From contig NZ_QBKZ01000001.1 in assembly GCF_003056725.1 (NCBI RefSeq), forward strand, positions 517,140 through 581,139: a stretch of 64,000 nt of DNA, in the 5' to 3' direction. The notes beneath the pieces are model-generated. The model searched no databases and had not been told where the DNA came from. It worked only from the letters and a program-made list of their open reading frames with translations. The position numbers and the translations under genes are program-made. Origin of the DNA: Mangrovicoccus ximenensis (GTDB lineage Bacteria > Pseudomonadota > Alphaproteobacteria > Rhodobacterales > Rhodobacteraceae). Shown in pieces: positions 1 to 8,043 of the stretch. Each line of letters opens with the position of its first letter. Positions within the stretch are counted from its first letter, which is position 1.

Positions 1-501
1 CCGCTGGTCACCAAGGTGCTCGCCGCCGAACCCGACGGCGTCTTCCTGGTCAGCCATTACGCCGAATCCGCCCTCTTCATGCAGCAGCTGCGCCAGGCAG
101 ATCCGGAGCTGAAGGTCGCCGCCACCGACACGCTGAACGATCCCAAGTTCATAGAGCTGGCCGGGGGCGCCGCCGAGGGCGTCGTCATGCCCACGCCCTT
201 CCTGGCCAGCGCTCCCGCCGCGCAGGACTTCACCGCCGCCTACAGCGCCGCCTTCGACAAGGAGCCGAACTACTATTCCGCCTTCACCTGGGACGCGATG
301 CTGATCGTCACCAGCGCGATGGATGCGCTCCTCGAAGCGGGCGAGCCGCTGACCCGGCAGGGCATCCGCGACCGGATCGCCGACGCGCCGCCGATCAACG
401 GCGTCAGCGGCGCGCTGAAATACGAGGGCAGCGGCGATCTCGGCCCGCGCGAGATCAACTACATCGTGGTGCGCGACGGCGGCTACGTGCCCTTCGACTG
501 A
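1..501 (+). CDS. Branched-chain amino-acid-type ABC transporter substrate-binding protein, C-terminal part
   Basis: The reading frame is open from base 1, so only the last 166 residues of a periplasmic binding protein are present. The visible part has the second lobe of a Peripla_BP_6 (LivJ-like) fold, including a segment like KEPNYYSAFTWDAM that follows the hinge in this family. It would capture amino acids, amides or related solutes in the periplasm and deliver them to a LivH/LivM permease. The next gene, 37 bases downstream, is a LivH permease, which supports the assignment. Substrate cannot be told from this fragment. The nearby amine dehydrogenase cluster may be coincidental, because the two blocks are separated by a truncated junction. 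Confidence 0.8.
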   Translation, partial: PLVTKVLAAEPDGVFLVSHYAESALFMQQLRQADPELKVAATDTLNDPKFIELAGGAAEGVVMPTPFLASAPAAQDFTAAYSAAFDKEPNYYSAFTWDAMLIVTSAMDALLEAGEPLTRQGIRDRIADAPPINGVSGALKYEGSGDLGPREINYIVVRDGGYVPFD

Positions 502-537
502 CCTCCGCCGCGGCGGCCATCCAGCAGGGATCCCCCC

Positions 538-1521
538 ATGATAGAACTCTTCAGCCAGATCCTGAACGGGCTGGTGATCGGCAATGTCTACGCCCTCGTC
601 GCAATCGGCTTCGCGCTGATCTTCGGCGTCACCAACCTGATCAACTTCGCGCAGGGCTCGCTCCTGATGCTCGGGGCCTTCCTGGCCTATACCGGCACCA
701 TGATCGGCCTGCCGCTGGTGCTGGCCGCCGCACTCTCGGTCGTCGCGACCACCGGGCTCGGCATGCTGATCGAGCGGGTCGCGCTGCGCCCGCTCGAGAA
801 CGCGCCCTTCATCGCGCCGCTGCTGTCGACCCTGGCGATCACCTTTATGCTCGACCAGGCGGCCGAGATCGTCTGGTCGCCCGAGGCCCATCCCTTCCCC
901 AGCCCGCTGTCGCAATACAGCCTGCGGATCGGCGCGGCCTATGTCACCGGCATGGACGCGGCGATCCTCGGCGTGTCGCTGGCGGCGATGGGCGGGCTAT
1001 GGCTGTTCCTGACCCGCAGCTGGCACGGCCGGGCGCTGCGCGCCATGTCGCAGGACATGGACGCGGTGCGCCAGATGGGCGTGCGCACCGAGCGGCTGCG
1101 GCTCCTGGCCTTCGGTCTCGGCGCCGCGCTCGCCGCGGTCGCAGGCATCATGGTGGCGATGTACTACCAGACGGTCTATCCGCAAATGGGCATACCCTTC
1201 GGCCTGAAGGGCTTCGCCGCGGCGCTGCTCGGCGGGCTCTCCAGCATTCCCGGCGCGGTGGTCGGCGGGCTTCTGCTCGGCATGTTCGAGGCGCTGGCGG
1301 TCGGCTATGTCGGCGAGGGCTTCCGCGACATGGTAGCCTTCGGCCTCCTGCTCCTGATCGTCACCTTCCGGCCGCAGGGGCTCCTGGGCGACCGGCGGCT
1401 CGACGCGCTCGGCGGCTCGCGCGGCGCCTCGGGCGTCATGCCCTCGACCAGCATCCTGATGGGCCAGGGCGGCCAGCCGCTTCCGCGCGGGGACGGCCGA
1501 GGATCTCCGACAGGCCGGTGA
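538..1521 (+). CDS. livH: LivH-type branched-chain amino-acid ABC permease with an abnormal C-terminus
   Basis: Inner-membrane permease of the HAAT family. It has about eight hydrophobic helices, the N-terminal GLVIGNVYALVAIGFALIFG signature, a central ERVALRPL motif, and the C-terminal FRPQGLLG motif where LivH proteins normally end (around residue 285-290). The reading frame then continues for about 35 more residues antisense to an AraC gene. This tail is probably not native, and the downstream partners expected in the operon (LivM, LivG, LivF) are absent. I read this as a deletion or misjoin close to 1485-1497. It starts 37 bases after the binding-protein gene and was probably co-transcribed with it. 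Confidence 0.8.
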   Translation: MIELFSQILNGLVIGNVYALVAIGFALIFGVTNLINFAQGSLLMLGAFLAYTGTMIGLPLVLAAALSVVATTGLGMLIERVALRPLENAPFIAPLLSTLAITFMLDQAAEIVWSPEAHPFPSPLSQYSLRIGAAYVTGMDAAILGVSLAAMGGLWLFLTRSWHGRALRAMSQDMDAVRQMGVRTERLRLLAFGLGAALAAVAGIMVAMYYQTVYPQMGIPFGLKGFAAALLGGLSSIPGAVVGGLLLGMFEALAVGYVGEGFRDMVAFGLLLLIVTFRPQGLLGDRRLDALGGSRGASGVMPSTSILMGQGGQPLPRGDGRGSPTGR

Positions 1522-2182
1522 CCGACACCGCCTCGGGCAGCGCCGCATCCGCCGCCGCCAGCATCTCGTCGAACAGCGCCATGCTGCGCCGTGCCGACAG
1601 CTCCGGCGCCGCCGCCATGTCACCCCAGAAGGACAAGGCATCCGCCACCAGGTCCGGCGCCATCTGCAGCAGGCTGTCGCTGGCATGGCCGGACTCCACG
1701 CTGCCCAGAAGCGACAGCAGCCATTTCGCGGTCTGCGCCTGCGGGTCATCCGCCAGCCGCGCGGTGCCGCGCAGCCCTTCGGGCATCCGGTCGCGCGGCA
1801 GGCCGACGATCAGCGCATCGAAGCCGCCCTCCGCATAGGCCCGGTGATCGCGCCCCGCGCTGAACATCAGCGGCTCCCAGGGCGCCAGCGGTCCCAGATC
1901 GGTGTTGAACATCTTCGACCCCGGCAGGTTGAACCCCACGACGACCGTGTCGCCCGGCACGCGGAACTCGTTCTCGACGCTGGCCTCGACCCGCTCGCGC
2001 TGCAGGCTCATGCCGCCGAGAGCCAGGCTCTCGACCCGGCCCTCGAACCGCCCCGCCGAGAGCTGCCGGTAGGTCTGCTCCCAGCCGTCGAGGGCATGCT
2101 CGTGCTCGAGAAAGCTCTTGGTGATCCGGCGCGACAAGCGCACCGCCCCGCGGGCCGGGCCCGCAGATTGCTGCATGTCCAT
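1436..2182 (-). pseudogene. AraC-family regulator lacking its DNA-binding domain
   Basis: A 248-residue open frame that matches the N-terminal sensor half of AraC regulators (cupin-like ligand domain). Near residue 225 the sequence EAVSVTGLSEILG looks like the very start of the first helix-turn-helix. It then breaks off into a Pro/Arg-rich tail read from the opposite strand of livH. A complete AraC protein would continue for about 100 more residues with two helix-turn-helix motifs, so this copy should not bind DNA. It is divergent from the amine dehydrogenase operon and was plausibly its activator before truncation. Trusted sequence runs from about 1497 to 2182. Confidence 0.75.
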
Positions 2183-2387
2183 GAAGATGTTCCCCTTTCC
2201 GCCCCATATGGCGGTCCAAGGATATGATTAGACATTAATCGGCAGGCACCAGAGGACCCTCACGGCAACGTGGCCTCATTTTCGTCATTTGCAAATTTTT
2301 TAAGCACATTTTCCGGCCGGGCGCGGATAGCGGGCAGGATAGCGGCGCGGCTAAGCCGGGCCGAGACCCCGTTGAGGAGACTGATCC
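2183..2387. promoter_or_regulatory. Divergent promoter region between the AraC remnant and the amine dehydrogenase operon
   Basis: A 205-base gap between divergent genes. It contains the only AT-rich stretch in the area (about 2222-2240 and 2278-2310, including a run of seven T). A clear Shine-Dalgarno (GAGGAGA) lies 8 bases before the heavy-chain ATG at 2388. Operators for the AraC regulator would be expected here, but I could not identify a defined repeat. Confidence 0.4.
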
Positions 2388-3536
2388 ATGAAAGCAACCT
2401 ATGCCGTCACGCTGGCCTCTGCCGTGGCCGCAGGCCCGGCCCTGGCCCAGGACAGCGCCGCGGACTTCGTTCCCGAGACGCTGACCATCGAGGAAACCAT
2501 CTCCGAAGGCCCGAATGTCTTCGTGATGGACCAGGCCTGGGCCGGCCCGAGCAAGGTCAACGTGCTGGGCGCCGAAGACTTCGCGATGAAGGGCAACATG
2601 GGCCCGGGCACCACCGCGCAGATGGTGCTGTCGGCCGATGGCAGCACGCTCTACACGACTTCGGTCTACATGGAGCGCTATACCTACGGGCCGGTCACCG
2701 CGGTGATGCATGAATGGGACGTGCAGACCCTGTCGGTGCGCCGCGAATTCGAAATCTCGAACCGGCTGGCCCATGTGGAATCGCAGAACGCGCTGCTGGC
2801 GCTGACCGCGGACGAAGGCTATCTGCTGGCGCAGAACGCGACGCCCGCCACCTCGATCACCGTGGTCGACCTGGGCGCCGGCGCGGAGCTGGCCGAGATC
2901 CCGACCCCGGGCTGCTGGGGCGCCTTCCCGGCCGTCGAAGGGATGAAGTTCACCACGATCTGCGGCGACGGCACGCTGGCCAGCTACAGCTTCGCCGCCG
3001 ATGGCAGCTTCGGCGACCCGGCCAAGTCGGAAAAGATCTTCGACGTCGACGAGGACGCGCTGTTCACCAACGGCGTGCGGATCGGCAGCGAGCTGGTCTT
3101 CGTTTCGTTCAACGGCAACCTCTATTTCGTCGACGACTCGGGCGAGGCTCCGGTGCTGACCGGAACCGCGGCGCTGACCGAAGGCGTGCTGGGCAACTGG
3201 GCGCCGTCGGGCTCGGAACTGATCGCCTACAACGCGCCCACGAACACTGCCTTCGTTCTGATGCATTCGGGCGCCTATGACGGCTCGCACAAGGATGCCG
3301 CCACCGAGATCTGGTCGGTCGACATGGAGACCCGCACGGTCACCGGCCGCTCGCCCGCGCATCACGAGAACGGCCTTGCCGTGACCCAGACCGAGGAGCC
3401 GGTGCTCTACGGCGCGACCGAGGAAGGCAACGTCGTCCGCTACGACGTGGCGATGGGCGACGAGGTGTCCCTGAGCATGGCCGAAGAGTTCGAGACCGCC
3501 GCCGGCTTCGTCACGCTCCTGAAGCTGGACCGGTAA
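2388..3536 (+). CDS. mauB: Amine dehydrogenase heavy chain (aromatic amine / methylamine dehydrogenase alpha subunit)
   Basis: A 382-residue periplasmic protein with a Sec signal peptide cleaved after ALA at about residue 20. It belongs to the seven-bladed beta-propeller heavy-chain family that forms an alpha2beta2 tetramer with the TTQ light chain and oxidises primary amines to aldehyde plus ammonia. Recognisable family segments include NVFVMDQAWAGPSKVNVLGA, HVESQNALLALTADEGY, and the GCWGAFP and HENGLAV blade motifs. Gene order B-E-D-A followed by a small monohaem cytochrome matches the aau cluster of Alcaligenes faecalis and lacks the mauF and mauG seen in methylotroph mau operons. Substrate (aromatic or aliphatic amine) is inferred, not shown. 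Confidence 0.85.
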   Translation: MKATYAVTLASAVAAGPALAQDSAADFVPETLTIEETISEGPNVFVMDQAWAGPSKVNVLGAEDFAMKGNMGPGTTAQMVLSADGSTLYTTSVYMERYTYGPVTAVMHEWDVQTLSVRREFEISNRLAHVESQNALLALTADEGYLLAQNATPATSITVVDLGAGAELAEIPTPGCWGAFPAVEGMKFTTICGDGTLASYSFAADGSFGDPAKSEKIFDVDEDALFTNGVRIGSELVFVSFNGNLYFVDDSGEAPVLTGTAALTEGVLGNWAPSGSELIAYNAPTNTAFVLMHSGAYDGSHKDAATEIWSVDMETRTVTGRSPAHHENGLAVTQTEEPVLYGATEEGNVVRYDVAMGDEVSLSMAEEFETAAGFVTLLKLDR

Positions 3537-3537
3537 G

Positions 3538-4065
3538 ATGGAGGCGCTTGTCCCCTACGCCTCGGCGACGGTGACGGGTTTCACGGTGCTCGTCCTGGCG
3601 CGGGCCGCCTGGCACAAGCTGGCCGCCTATCACGAGACGGTCGGCTTCGCCCAGGGCTACGGTCTGGTCCCGGCGGCCTGGACCTATCCGCTGGTGCGGG
3701 CGCTGACCGCGGCGGAGATCCTGGCGATCGCGCTGATGTTCCTGCCCCAGACCCGCGGCTTCGGCGGGCTGATGGCGGCAGGGCTGTTCGGCGGCTACGG
3801 CTTGCTGATGGTCCTCGCCCTGCGGCAGGGCCGCAGCGAGATCGACTGCGGCTGCGGCGGCGCCCCGCAGATCGTCTCGGGGCTGACGCTGGGGCGCAAC
3901 GCGCTCCTCGCGGTCCTCGCCCTCGGCATCGCCCTGATCCCCGCCGGTCCGGTGGGGGTGGCGGGCGCCCTCGCCAGCCTCGCGGCCGGCCTGACCCTCT
4001 TCGCCGTCTTCGGCGTCGCGGAAAAGCTGGCCTCGCATCTCCCCAACATCCGGCGGACCGCCTGA
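3538..4065 (+). CDS. mauE: MauE-type membrane protein for amine dehydrogenase light-chain maturation
   Basis: A 175-residue inner-membrane protein with about five hydrophobic helices, starting one base after the heavy-chain stop and so translationally linked to it. It has the MauE/DoxX-like layout, including a conserved cysteine pair in IDCGCGG (Cys104 and Cys106). MauE is needed together with MauD for export or disulfide formation of the cysteine-rich light chain; the precise chemistry is not established. The context heavy chain - MauE - MauD - light chain is diagnostic. Confidence 0.85.
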   Translation: MEALVPYASATVTGFTVLVLARAAWHKLAAYHETVGFAQGYGLVPAAWTYPLVRALTAAEILAIALMFLPQTRGFGGLMAAGLFGGYGLLMVLALRQGRSEIDCGCGGAPQIVSGLTLGRNALLAVLALGIALIPAGPVGVAGALASLAAGLTLFAVFGVAEKLASHLPNIRRTA

Positions 4066-4086
4066 CCGGAAGAAGGAACCAAGACC

Positions 4087-4680
4087 ATGGAACTCCTGAT
4101 GTTCATGAACATCGCCCTCTGGGTCGTCGTGCTGGTCCTGATCGGGGTGGTCTTCGCCCTGGCCCGCCAGATCGGCATCCTGTTCGAGCGCGTCTCGCCG
4201 GTCGGCGCGATGATCTCGGACAACGGTCCCGAAATCGGGGCGCCGGTCCCGGCGCTCACCCTGCCCAACCTCAATGGCGCGAGCCTGCCGCTCGGCGGCG
4301 GCGAAGGCCGGGCACAGCTCGTGTTCTTCCTCTCCACCACCTGCCCGATCTGCAAGGCGCTCCTGCCCGCGATCCGCTCCATCCGCGATGACGAATCGCG
4401 CTGGCTCGACGTGGTGCTGGCCTCCGACGGGCGCGAGGCGGCGCACCGGCGGCTGATCGAGGCCGAAGACCTCGGCAGCTTCCCCTATGTGCTCAGCTCC
4501 GAGCTCGGCATGGCCTTCAAGGTCACCAAGCTGCCCTTCGCGGTGCTGATCGGCCCGCATGGCACGGTGCTGGCCAAGGGGCTGGTGAACTCGCGCGAGC
4601 AGCTCGAGAGCCTGTTCACCGCCTCCGAGACCGGCATCCCCTCGCTCCAGGCGGCGATGTCCGCCCCCGTCACTGCCTGA
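4087..4680 (+). CDS. mauD: MauD-type thioredoxin-like protein for light-chain disulfide formation
   Basis: A 197-residue protein with an N-terminal membrane anchor (residues 8-25) and a periplasmic thioredoxin-fold domain. The redox motif is C-P-I-C at residues 86-89 (TTCPICK), the arrangement typical of MauD. In methylamine dehydrogenase systems MauD is required for stable, correctly disulfide-bonded light chain. It lies 21 bases after mauE and 30 bases before the light-chain gene. It has one CxxC only and no sign of truncation. Confidence 0.88.
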   Translation: MELLMFMNIALWVVVLVLIGVVFALARQIGILFERVSPVGAMISDNGPEIGAPVPALTLPNLNGASLPLGGGEGRAQLVFFLSTTCPICKALLPAIRSIRDDESRWLDVVLASDGREAAHRRLIEAEDLGSFPYVLSSELGMAFKVTKLPFAVLIGPHGTVLAKGLVNSREQLESLFTASETGIPSLQAAMSAPVTA

Positions 4681-4710
4681 TCCGGATTCCAGACAGAAAG
4701 GATCCCCAAC

Positions 4711-5235
4711 ATGCCCAAGTTCTTCGACCACCTGCTCGGCAGCCTCGACAAGGCCGTCGAGAAGACCGCGCGCGGCTCGGCCCGCAATGTCGGCCGCCGC
4801 AGCTTCCTGTCCAAGGCCGGGATGGCCATGGTCGGCGCCGCCGCCGCCACGCCGATCCTGCCCTTCGACCGCCGCGCCTCGGCCGCCGGCGCCGCCGATG
4901 CGGACGAGTGCAGCTACTGGCGCCACTGCGCGCTCGACGGCAATCTCTGCTCCGCTTCGGGCGGCTCGCTGACCTCCTGCCCGCCCGGCTCCTCGGCCTC
5001 GGCAGTGTCCTGGGTCGGCACCTGCACCAATCCCGAGGACGGCAAGGACTACCTGGTCAGCTACAACGACTGCTGCGGCAAGCCGACCGTGTCTTCGGCA
5101 ACCTTCTGCTACACCTCCGAAGGCGAGCGCCCCGGCTACCGCATGGGCCTCTACAACGACATCAACTGGTGCATGGCCAATACCGACAAGGGCTATCACT
5201 GCACCGTGTCGGTCGTCGTCGGCCTGGCGGAGTGA
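4711..5235 (+). CDS. mauA: Amine dehydrogenase light chain with tryptophan tryptophylquinone (TTQ) cofactor
   Basis: A 174-residue catalytic subunit. It has a long twin-arginine leader (GRRSFLSKAG, residues 28-37), as in known light chains. Both TTQ-forming tryptophans are present, Trp101 (SWVGTC) and Trp153 (NDINWCMAN), as are the two aspartates that support cofactor formation and catalysis (Asp76 in ALDGNLC and Asp120 in YNDCCG). The segments GKDYLVSY, ERPGY and NWCMAN resemble aromatic amine dehydrogenase more than methylamine dehydrogenase. It carries only ten cysteines in the mature region (67, 73, 80, 90, 105, 121, 122, 133, 154, 164). The two positions corresponding to the Cys38-Cys86 bridge of Paracoccus methylamine dehydrogenase are both replaced. 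Confidence 0.9.
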   Translation: MPKFFDHLLGSLDKAVEKTARGSARNVGRRSFLSKAGMAMVGAAAATPILPFDRRASAAGAADADECSYWRHCALDGNLCSASGGSLTSCPPGSSASAVSWVGTCTNPEDGKDYLVSYNDCCGKPTVSSATFCYTSEGERPGYRMGLYNDINWCMANTDKGYHCTVSVVVGLAE

Positions 5236-5240
5236 CCCGG

Positions 5241-5687
5241 ATGACCACCAAGCTGAAGGCAGCCCTCGCGGGCTGCCTCCTCTCCGCCGCCGCCCTGCCC
5301 GCGCTGGCCGCCGACGGCGCGGAGATCTTCTCCGCCGCCTGCGCCGCCTGCCACAACGAGGGCGGGATCGGCAATCCGGGGCTCGCCCCTGCGCTGAACC
5401 GTCCGGGCTTCTGGTCCGCTCTCGGCAATCAGGCCGTTCCCTATGTCTCGGGCGTGCTGGTCTCCGGGCTGGCGGGCAAGATCGAGGCTGCGGGCCAGAG
5501 CTATATCGGGCTGATCATGCCCCCCGTTGCGGGCTATGACGATGCCGACCTGGCCGCGGCCGCGAGCTACGTGCTGCAGGACCTCGGCGGGCTGGAGGCC
5601 GCGGCCACGGAGGCCGACATCGCGGGCGCCCGCGAAACGCGCCCGTCCCATGCCGATCTGCGGGCGATGCGCCCCGAAGGCGAATGA
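5241..5687 (+). CDS. Small periplasmic monohaem c-type cytochrome, probable electron acceptor
   Basis: A 148-residue secreted cytochrome. It has a signal peptide ending LPALAA (residues 19-24), a haem-binding C-A-A-C-H at 34-38, and a likely axial Met93 in LIMPP. It starts 5 bases after the light-chain stop, so it belongs to the operon. The aau cluster of A. faecalis also has a small monohaem cytochrome gene directly after the light chain, so an electron-transfer role from the TTQ enzyme is a reasonable inference. No amicyanin or azurin gene is visible nearby. Confidence 0.8.
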   Translation: MTTKLKAALAGCLLSAAALPALAADGAEIFSAACAACHNEGGIGNPGLAPALNRPGFWSALGNQAVPYVSGVLVSGLAGKIEAAGQSYIGLIMPPVAGYDDADLAAAASYVLQDLGGLEAAATEADIAGARETRPSHADLRAMRPEGE

Positions 5688-5697
5688 GGAGACTGCC

Positions 5698-6132
5698 ATG
5701 CTGCGCTGCCTTGCCCCCCTCCTGATCCTCGCCCTCCCGGCCGCGCCGGTGCTGGCCGCCGACAGCAAGGCGCGCAGCGACTACATCCTGCGCTGTGCCG
5801 GCTGCCACGGCATGACCGGCGAAGGCACGGTCGAGGGCGGCGTGCCCGCCTTCCCCGACTCGGTGAGCGCGATCGCCAACCTGGACGCCGGGCGCACCTA
5901 CATGATGCACGTCCCGGGCGTCACCGGCGCCTCGCTCGACAATGCCCAGATCGCGCAGGTGATGAACTACGTGCTCGAGGAATGGGGCGACGGCAGCAGC
6001 ACGCCCTTCACCGAAGCCGAAGTTATCCGCCGCCGCGCCGTTCCCGTCGCCGATGTCGTCGACGAGCGCCGCAGCGTCGCCGATACGCTGGCCGCCGAAG
6101 GCATCTACATCGCCGAGTACCCCTGGCCCTGA
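5698..6132 (+). CDS. Second small periplasmic monohaem c-type cytochrome
   Basis: A 144-residue protein with a signal peptide ending VLAA (about residue 21) and haem motif C-A-G-C-H at 33-37. Candidate axial methionines are at 69-70 (TYMMHVPG). A GAGGAGA ribosome site precedes the ATG, 10 bases after the previous cytochrome. It is the last gene of the amine dehydrogenase operon. Two adjacent cytochromes suggest a short relay from the dehydrogenase to the terminal oxidase pool, but the order of transfer cannot be read from sequence. Confidence 0.78.
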   Translation: MLRCLAPLLILALPAAPVLAADSKARSDYILRCAGCHGMTGEGTVEGGVPAFPDSVSAIANLDAGRTYMMHVPGVTGASLDNAQIAQVMNYVLEEWGDGSSTPFTEAEVIRRRAVPVADVVDERRSVADTLAAEGIYIAEYPWP

Positions 6133-6386
6133 GCCGGGCCTTCGGCACCTTTGACCTTCCCCCGGTTCCCGGACCGGAGCGGCATTCACTCTGCGGCCAT
6201 CTTGGCGGTCATGTCGATCCTTGCCTGCTCGGGCGTGCGGTGTCCCATGGTCGAGAGGCGGCGGCGATTGCAGAAGATGGCAATGCATTCGAACAACTCC
6301 GCCTTGGCCACGCGGCGCGACCGGAACCTGGCGCGGTGCACCGGCGCGGACCTGAGCGATCCGAGGACCCTCTCCATCGGCGCGGT

Positions 6387-6432
6387 CTGCGCCTTCGCAG
6401 GGTCCCCCGGATTATCCGGTCCGCTGGCGCAG
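6387..6432. repeat. Nested inverted repeat inside the IS3 orfB remnant
   Basis: Outer arms CTGCGCC / GGCGCAG (6387-6393, 6426-6432) enclose a second hairpin CCGGAT-T-ATCCGG (6407-6419). It interrupts the codons expected to read NCWDNAPMER. Confidence 0.7.
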
Positions 6433-6685
6433 TCCAGCTTGAATTCCAAGCAGTTGCCGTTGCGGCTCATCGAGGCGACGGCCGTCCAGGCATAGGGAAG
6501 CCGCCGGAAATTGCCGCTGGCGCATTGAACTCCGCGGTCGGAGCGGCAGATCAGCCCCGGGCCGGCCGGTAGTTCTGCGGCACCATCCGCATCGCGTCGA
6601 CGGCCAGGCTGCTCTTGAGCCGCCCGGACATCGACCCTCTGCCCTCCCGGCGATCTCCATCGCCGCGTTCGCCATCCGTCTCGGA

Positions 6686-6727
6686 GTTGCCCATCGCGGC
6701 GCCATCGGTCCGAGCCCGATGGGCGGC
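6686..6727 (+). repeat. Core-type palindromic insertion, 42-bp form, copy 1
   Basis: Arms GTTGCCCATCG and CGATGGGCGGC surround the core GCGCCATCGGTCCGAGC. Nearly identical copies lie at 7007-7048, 7986-8027 (both inverted) and 43381-43422. Host sequence is an IS3 remnant. Confidence 0.85.
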
Positions 6728-7006
6728 GGGGCATCAATGGCGACGGCGCGCCGCGCCGCAGCGCCTGCGGCTGGCCCCGAAGATCGCCCGCAGCCCAGGA
6801 AGAAGACCGTCCCGCGCGGCCTGCCGCGCTGCCCTTTCCGGGGCGGCGGTGCGCCAGAATTGGAACCAGCTCGGCTAACAGAGAGCACCCGTCACGGCGC
6901 CCCCGAGCGCGATCCGCCCGAGCGAAGGGGCCCGTGTGCAGCGATGACGACGCGCTTGTCCTTCACGGCTCCGCCGCCCACTGCGCGACGCCGGTCAGGT
7001 CACGCC

Positions 7007-7048
7007 GTCGCCCATCGGGCTCGGACCGATGGCGCCGCGATGGGCAAC
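7007..7048 (-). repeat. Core-type palindromic insertion, 42-bp form, copy 2
   Basis: Inverted relative to copy 1, with arms GTCGCCCATCG / CGATGGGCAAC and the same core. It lies in the middle of the IS3 remnant. Confidence 0.85.
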
Positions 7049-7388
7049 TCCGGGTGACAAGACCGGCGACGAAGCCTTCCGCATCACCTTCCGCCTCTTC
7101 CCTGAGACGGCGATTCCCGCGACCTCGGCCTGCTGCCTGCGGATCGCCTCGGCCGCCGCTACAGCCGCTGCAGCCGCCAGCCTTTCAGCTGCGAGCGCGT
7201 CACGCCGAGTTCCCGGGCGACGCTGGTCTGCGTGGCGCCGGGCTCGGAAAGTCGGGCAACAGCCTGCTCCTTGAATTCGGCGGTGAAACTGCGGCGGGGC
7301 TTCTGCTCATGTGGGGTCCCTCTCTCTGGAAGTACTGCAACTCCCAGTCCGGGAGCCGCGGGCGAGGTCAAGGATAGGTCTGGCGAAG

Positions 7389-7600
7389 ATGACGGATCAT
7401 GCCATCGGCATCGATATCTCGAAATCCCGTCTCGATGCCTTCCGCCTTGAGGATAGCGCGGCGAAGCAGTTCGGGAACACGTCCCGCGGTTTCCGGGCCC
7501 TGATCCGATGGCTGGGCAAGGCACCGGTGGCGCGCATCGTCTTCGAGCCCACCGGCACGTATCACCGGGCCTTCGAGACGGCGCTCCCGGGCAAGTTTCC
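7389..7600 (+). mobile_element. N-terminal fragment of an IS110-family transposase
   Basis: Encodes about 70 residues starting MTDHAIGIDISKSRLDAF, the RNase H-like DEDD start of IS110-family enzymes, through IVFEPTGTYHRAFETALPGKFP. It then ends abruptly. It is a close paralogue of the intact copy at 38583-39491 and shares the short inverted repeat CTCCC-AGTCC-GGGAG in its leader (7335-7349). Confidence 0.75.
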
Positions 7601-7705
7601 ACAGCGCCCCCGGGTTCGACAGCCAAATAGGGATTTCGGCGGGCCCCACCCATCCGCGCACAAGGAAAACAAGATAGCGTCCGTCAACGAGGTGTAATTT
7701 CCCGG

Positions 7706-7735
7706 GGTGCCGCTCGGACCGGTGGCGCGGCCCGC
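7706..7735 (-). repeat. Core-type palindromic insertion
   Basis: Contains GCTCGGACCGGTGGCGC (7712-7728). The same insertion, at the equivalent point of another IS5 copy, lies at 40061-40090. Confidence 0.75.
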
Positions 7736-7781
7736 TCATGGTGCAAGCGCCACCTCGGCATAGACGAGATGGAGGAGGATC

Positions 7782-7808
7782 GGGAAACGGTCCGGTGGAC
7801 CGTTTCCC
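7782..7808. repeat. Perfect 12-bp-arm hairpin insertion (GGT apex)
   Basis: GGGAAACGGTCC-GGT-GGACCGTTTCCC interrupts the IS5 codons between GIDE and LEIRAVE. It belongs to the TCC-GGN-GGA hairpin group. Confidence 0.85.
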
Positions 7809-7867
7809 CGACGACGGTTGGAGATCCGGGCGGTCGAGGTCGCCTCCGGCAATGTCGGCGATGTCGA

Positions 7868-7900
7868 GCCGGTGAGCGCCACCGGTCCGGGCGAACCGGC
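7868..7900 (+). repeat. Core-type palindromic insertion (GCCGGT arms)
   Basis: Arms GCCGGT / ACCGGC around GCGCCACCGGTCCGGGC. The insertion splits VGD from MLPELL of an IS5 transposase. The same insertion occurs at 39938-39970 in a second IS5 copy. Confidence 0.8.
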
Positions 7901-7970
7901 GAGGGATGCTGCCGGAACTCCTGAAGCAGATCGGCCCGGATCAGGAGATCGCCACCGTCACCGCCGAGTT

Positions 7971-8043
7971 GCCAGCGGATGCGCCGTCGTCCATCGGGCT
8001 CGGACCGATTGCGCCGCGATGGGCAATTCCGGGCACCGCTGGC
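7971..8043. repeat. Nested palindromic insertion: one element inside another
   Basis: Outer arms GCCAGCGG / CCGCTGGC (7971-7978, 8036-8043) match the simple element at 39833-39866. Its core is replaced by a complete inverted 42-bp element at 7986-8027. Host is the IS5 remnant, within the codons for TVTADGAYDT. Confidence 0.8.

Larger units (their letters stand above)
6186..7316 (-). mobile_element. Decayed IS3-family element (orfA and orfB remnants)
   Basis: Reading leftwards, 7309-7159 encodes an orfA-like helix-turn-helix start (PRRSFTAEFKEQAVARL...). The segment 6560-6186 encodes the end of an IS3 integrase orfB (SDRGVQCASG, later GHRTPEQARIDM). The frame between is broken. In the orfB catalytic region the expected GNC-WDNAPMER is split by about 60 bases carrying nested inverted repeats (6387-6432). 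Two further palindromic insertions lie at 6686-6727 and 7007-7048. No intact transposase remains. Confidence 0.7.
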
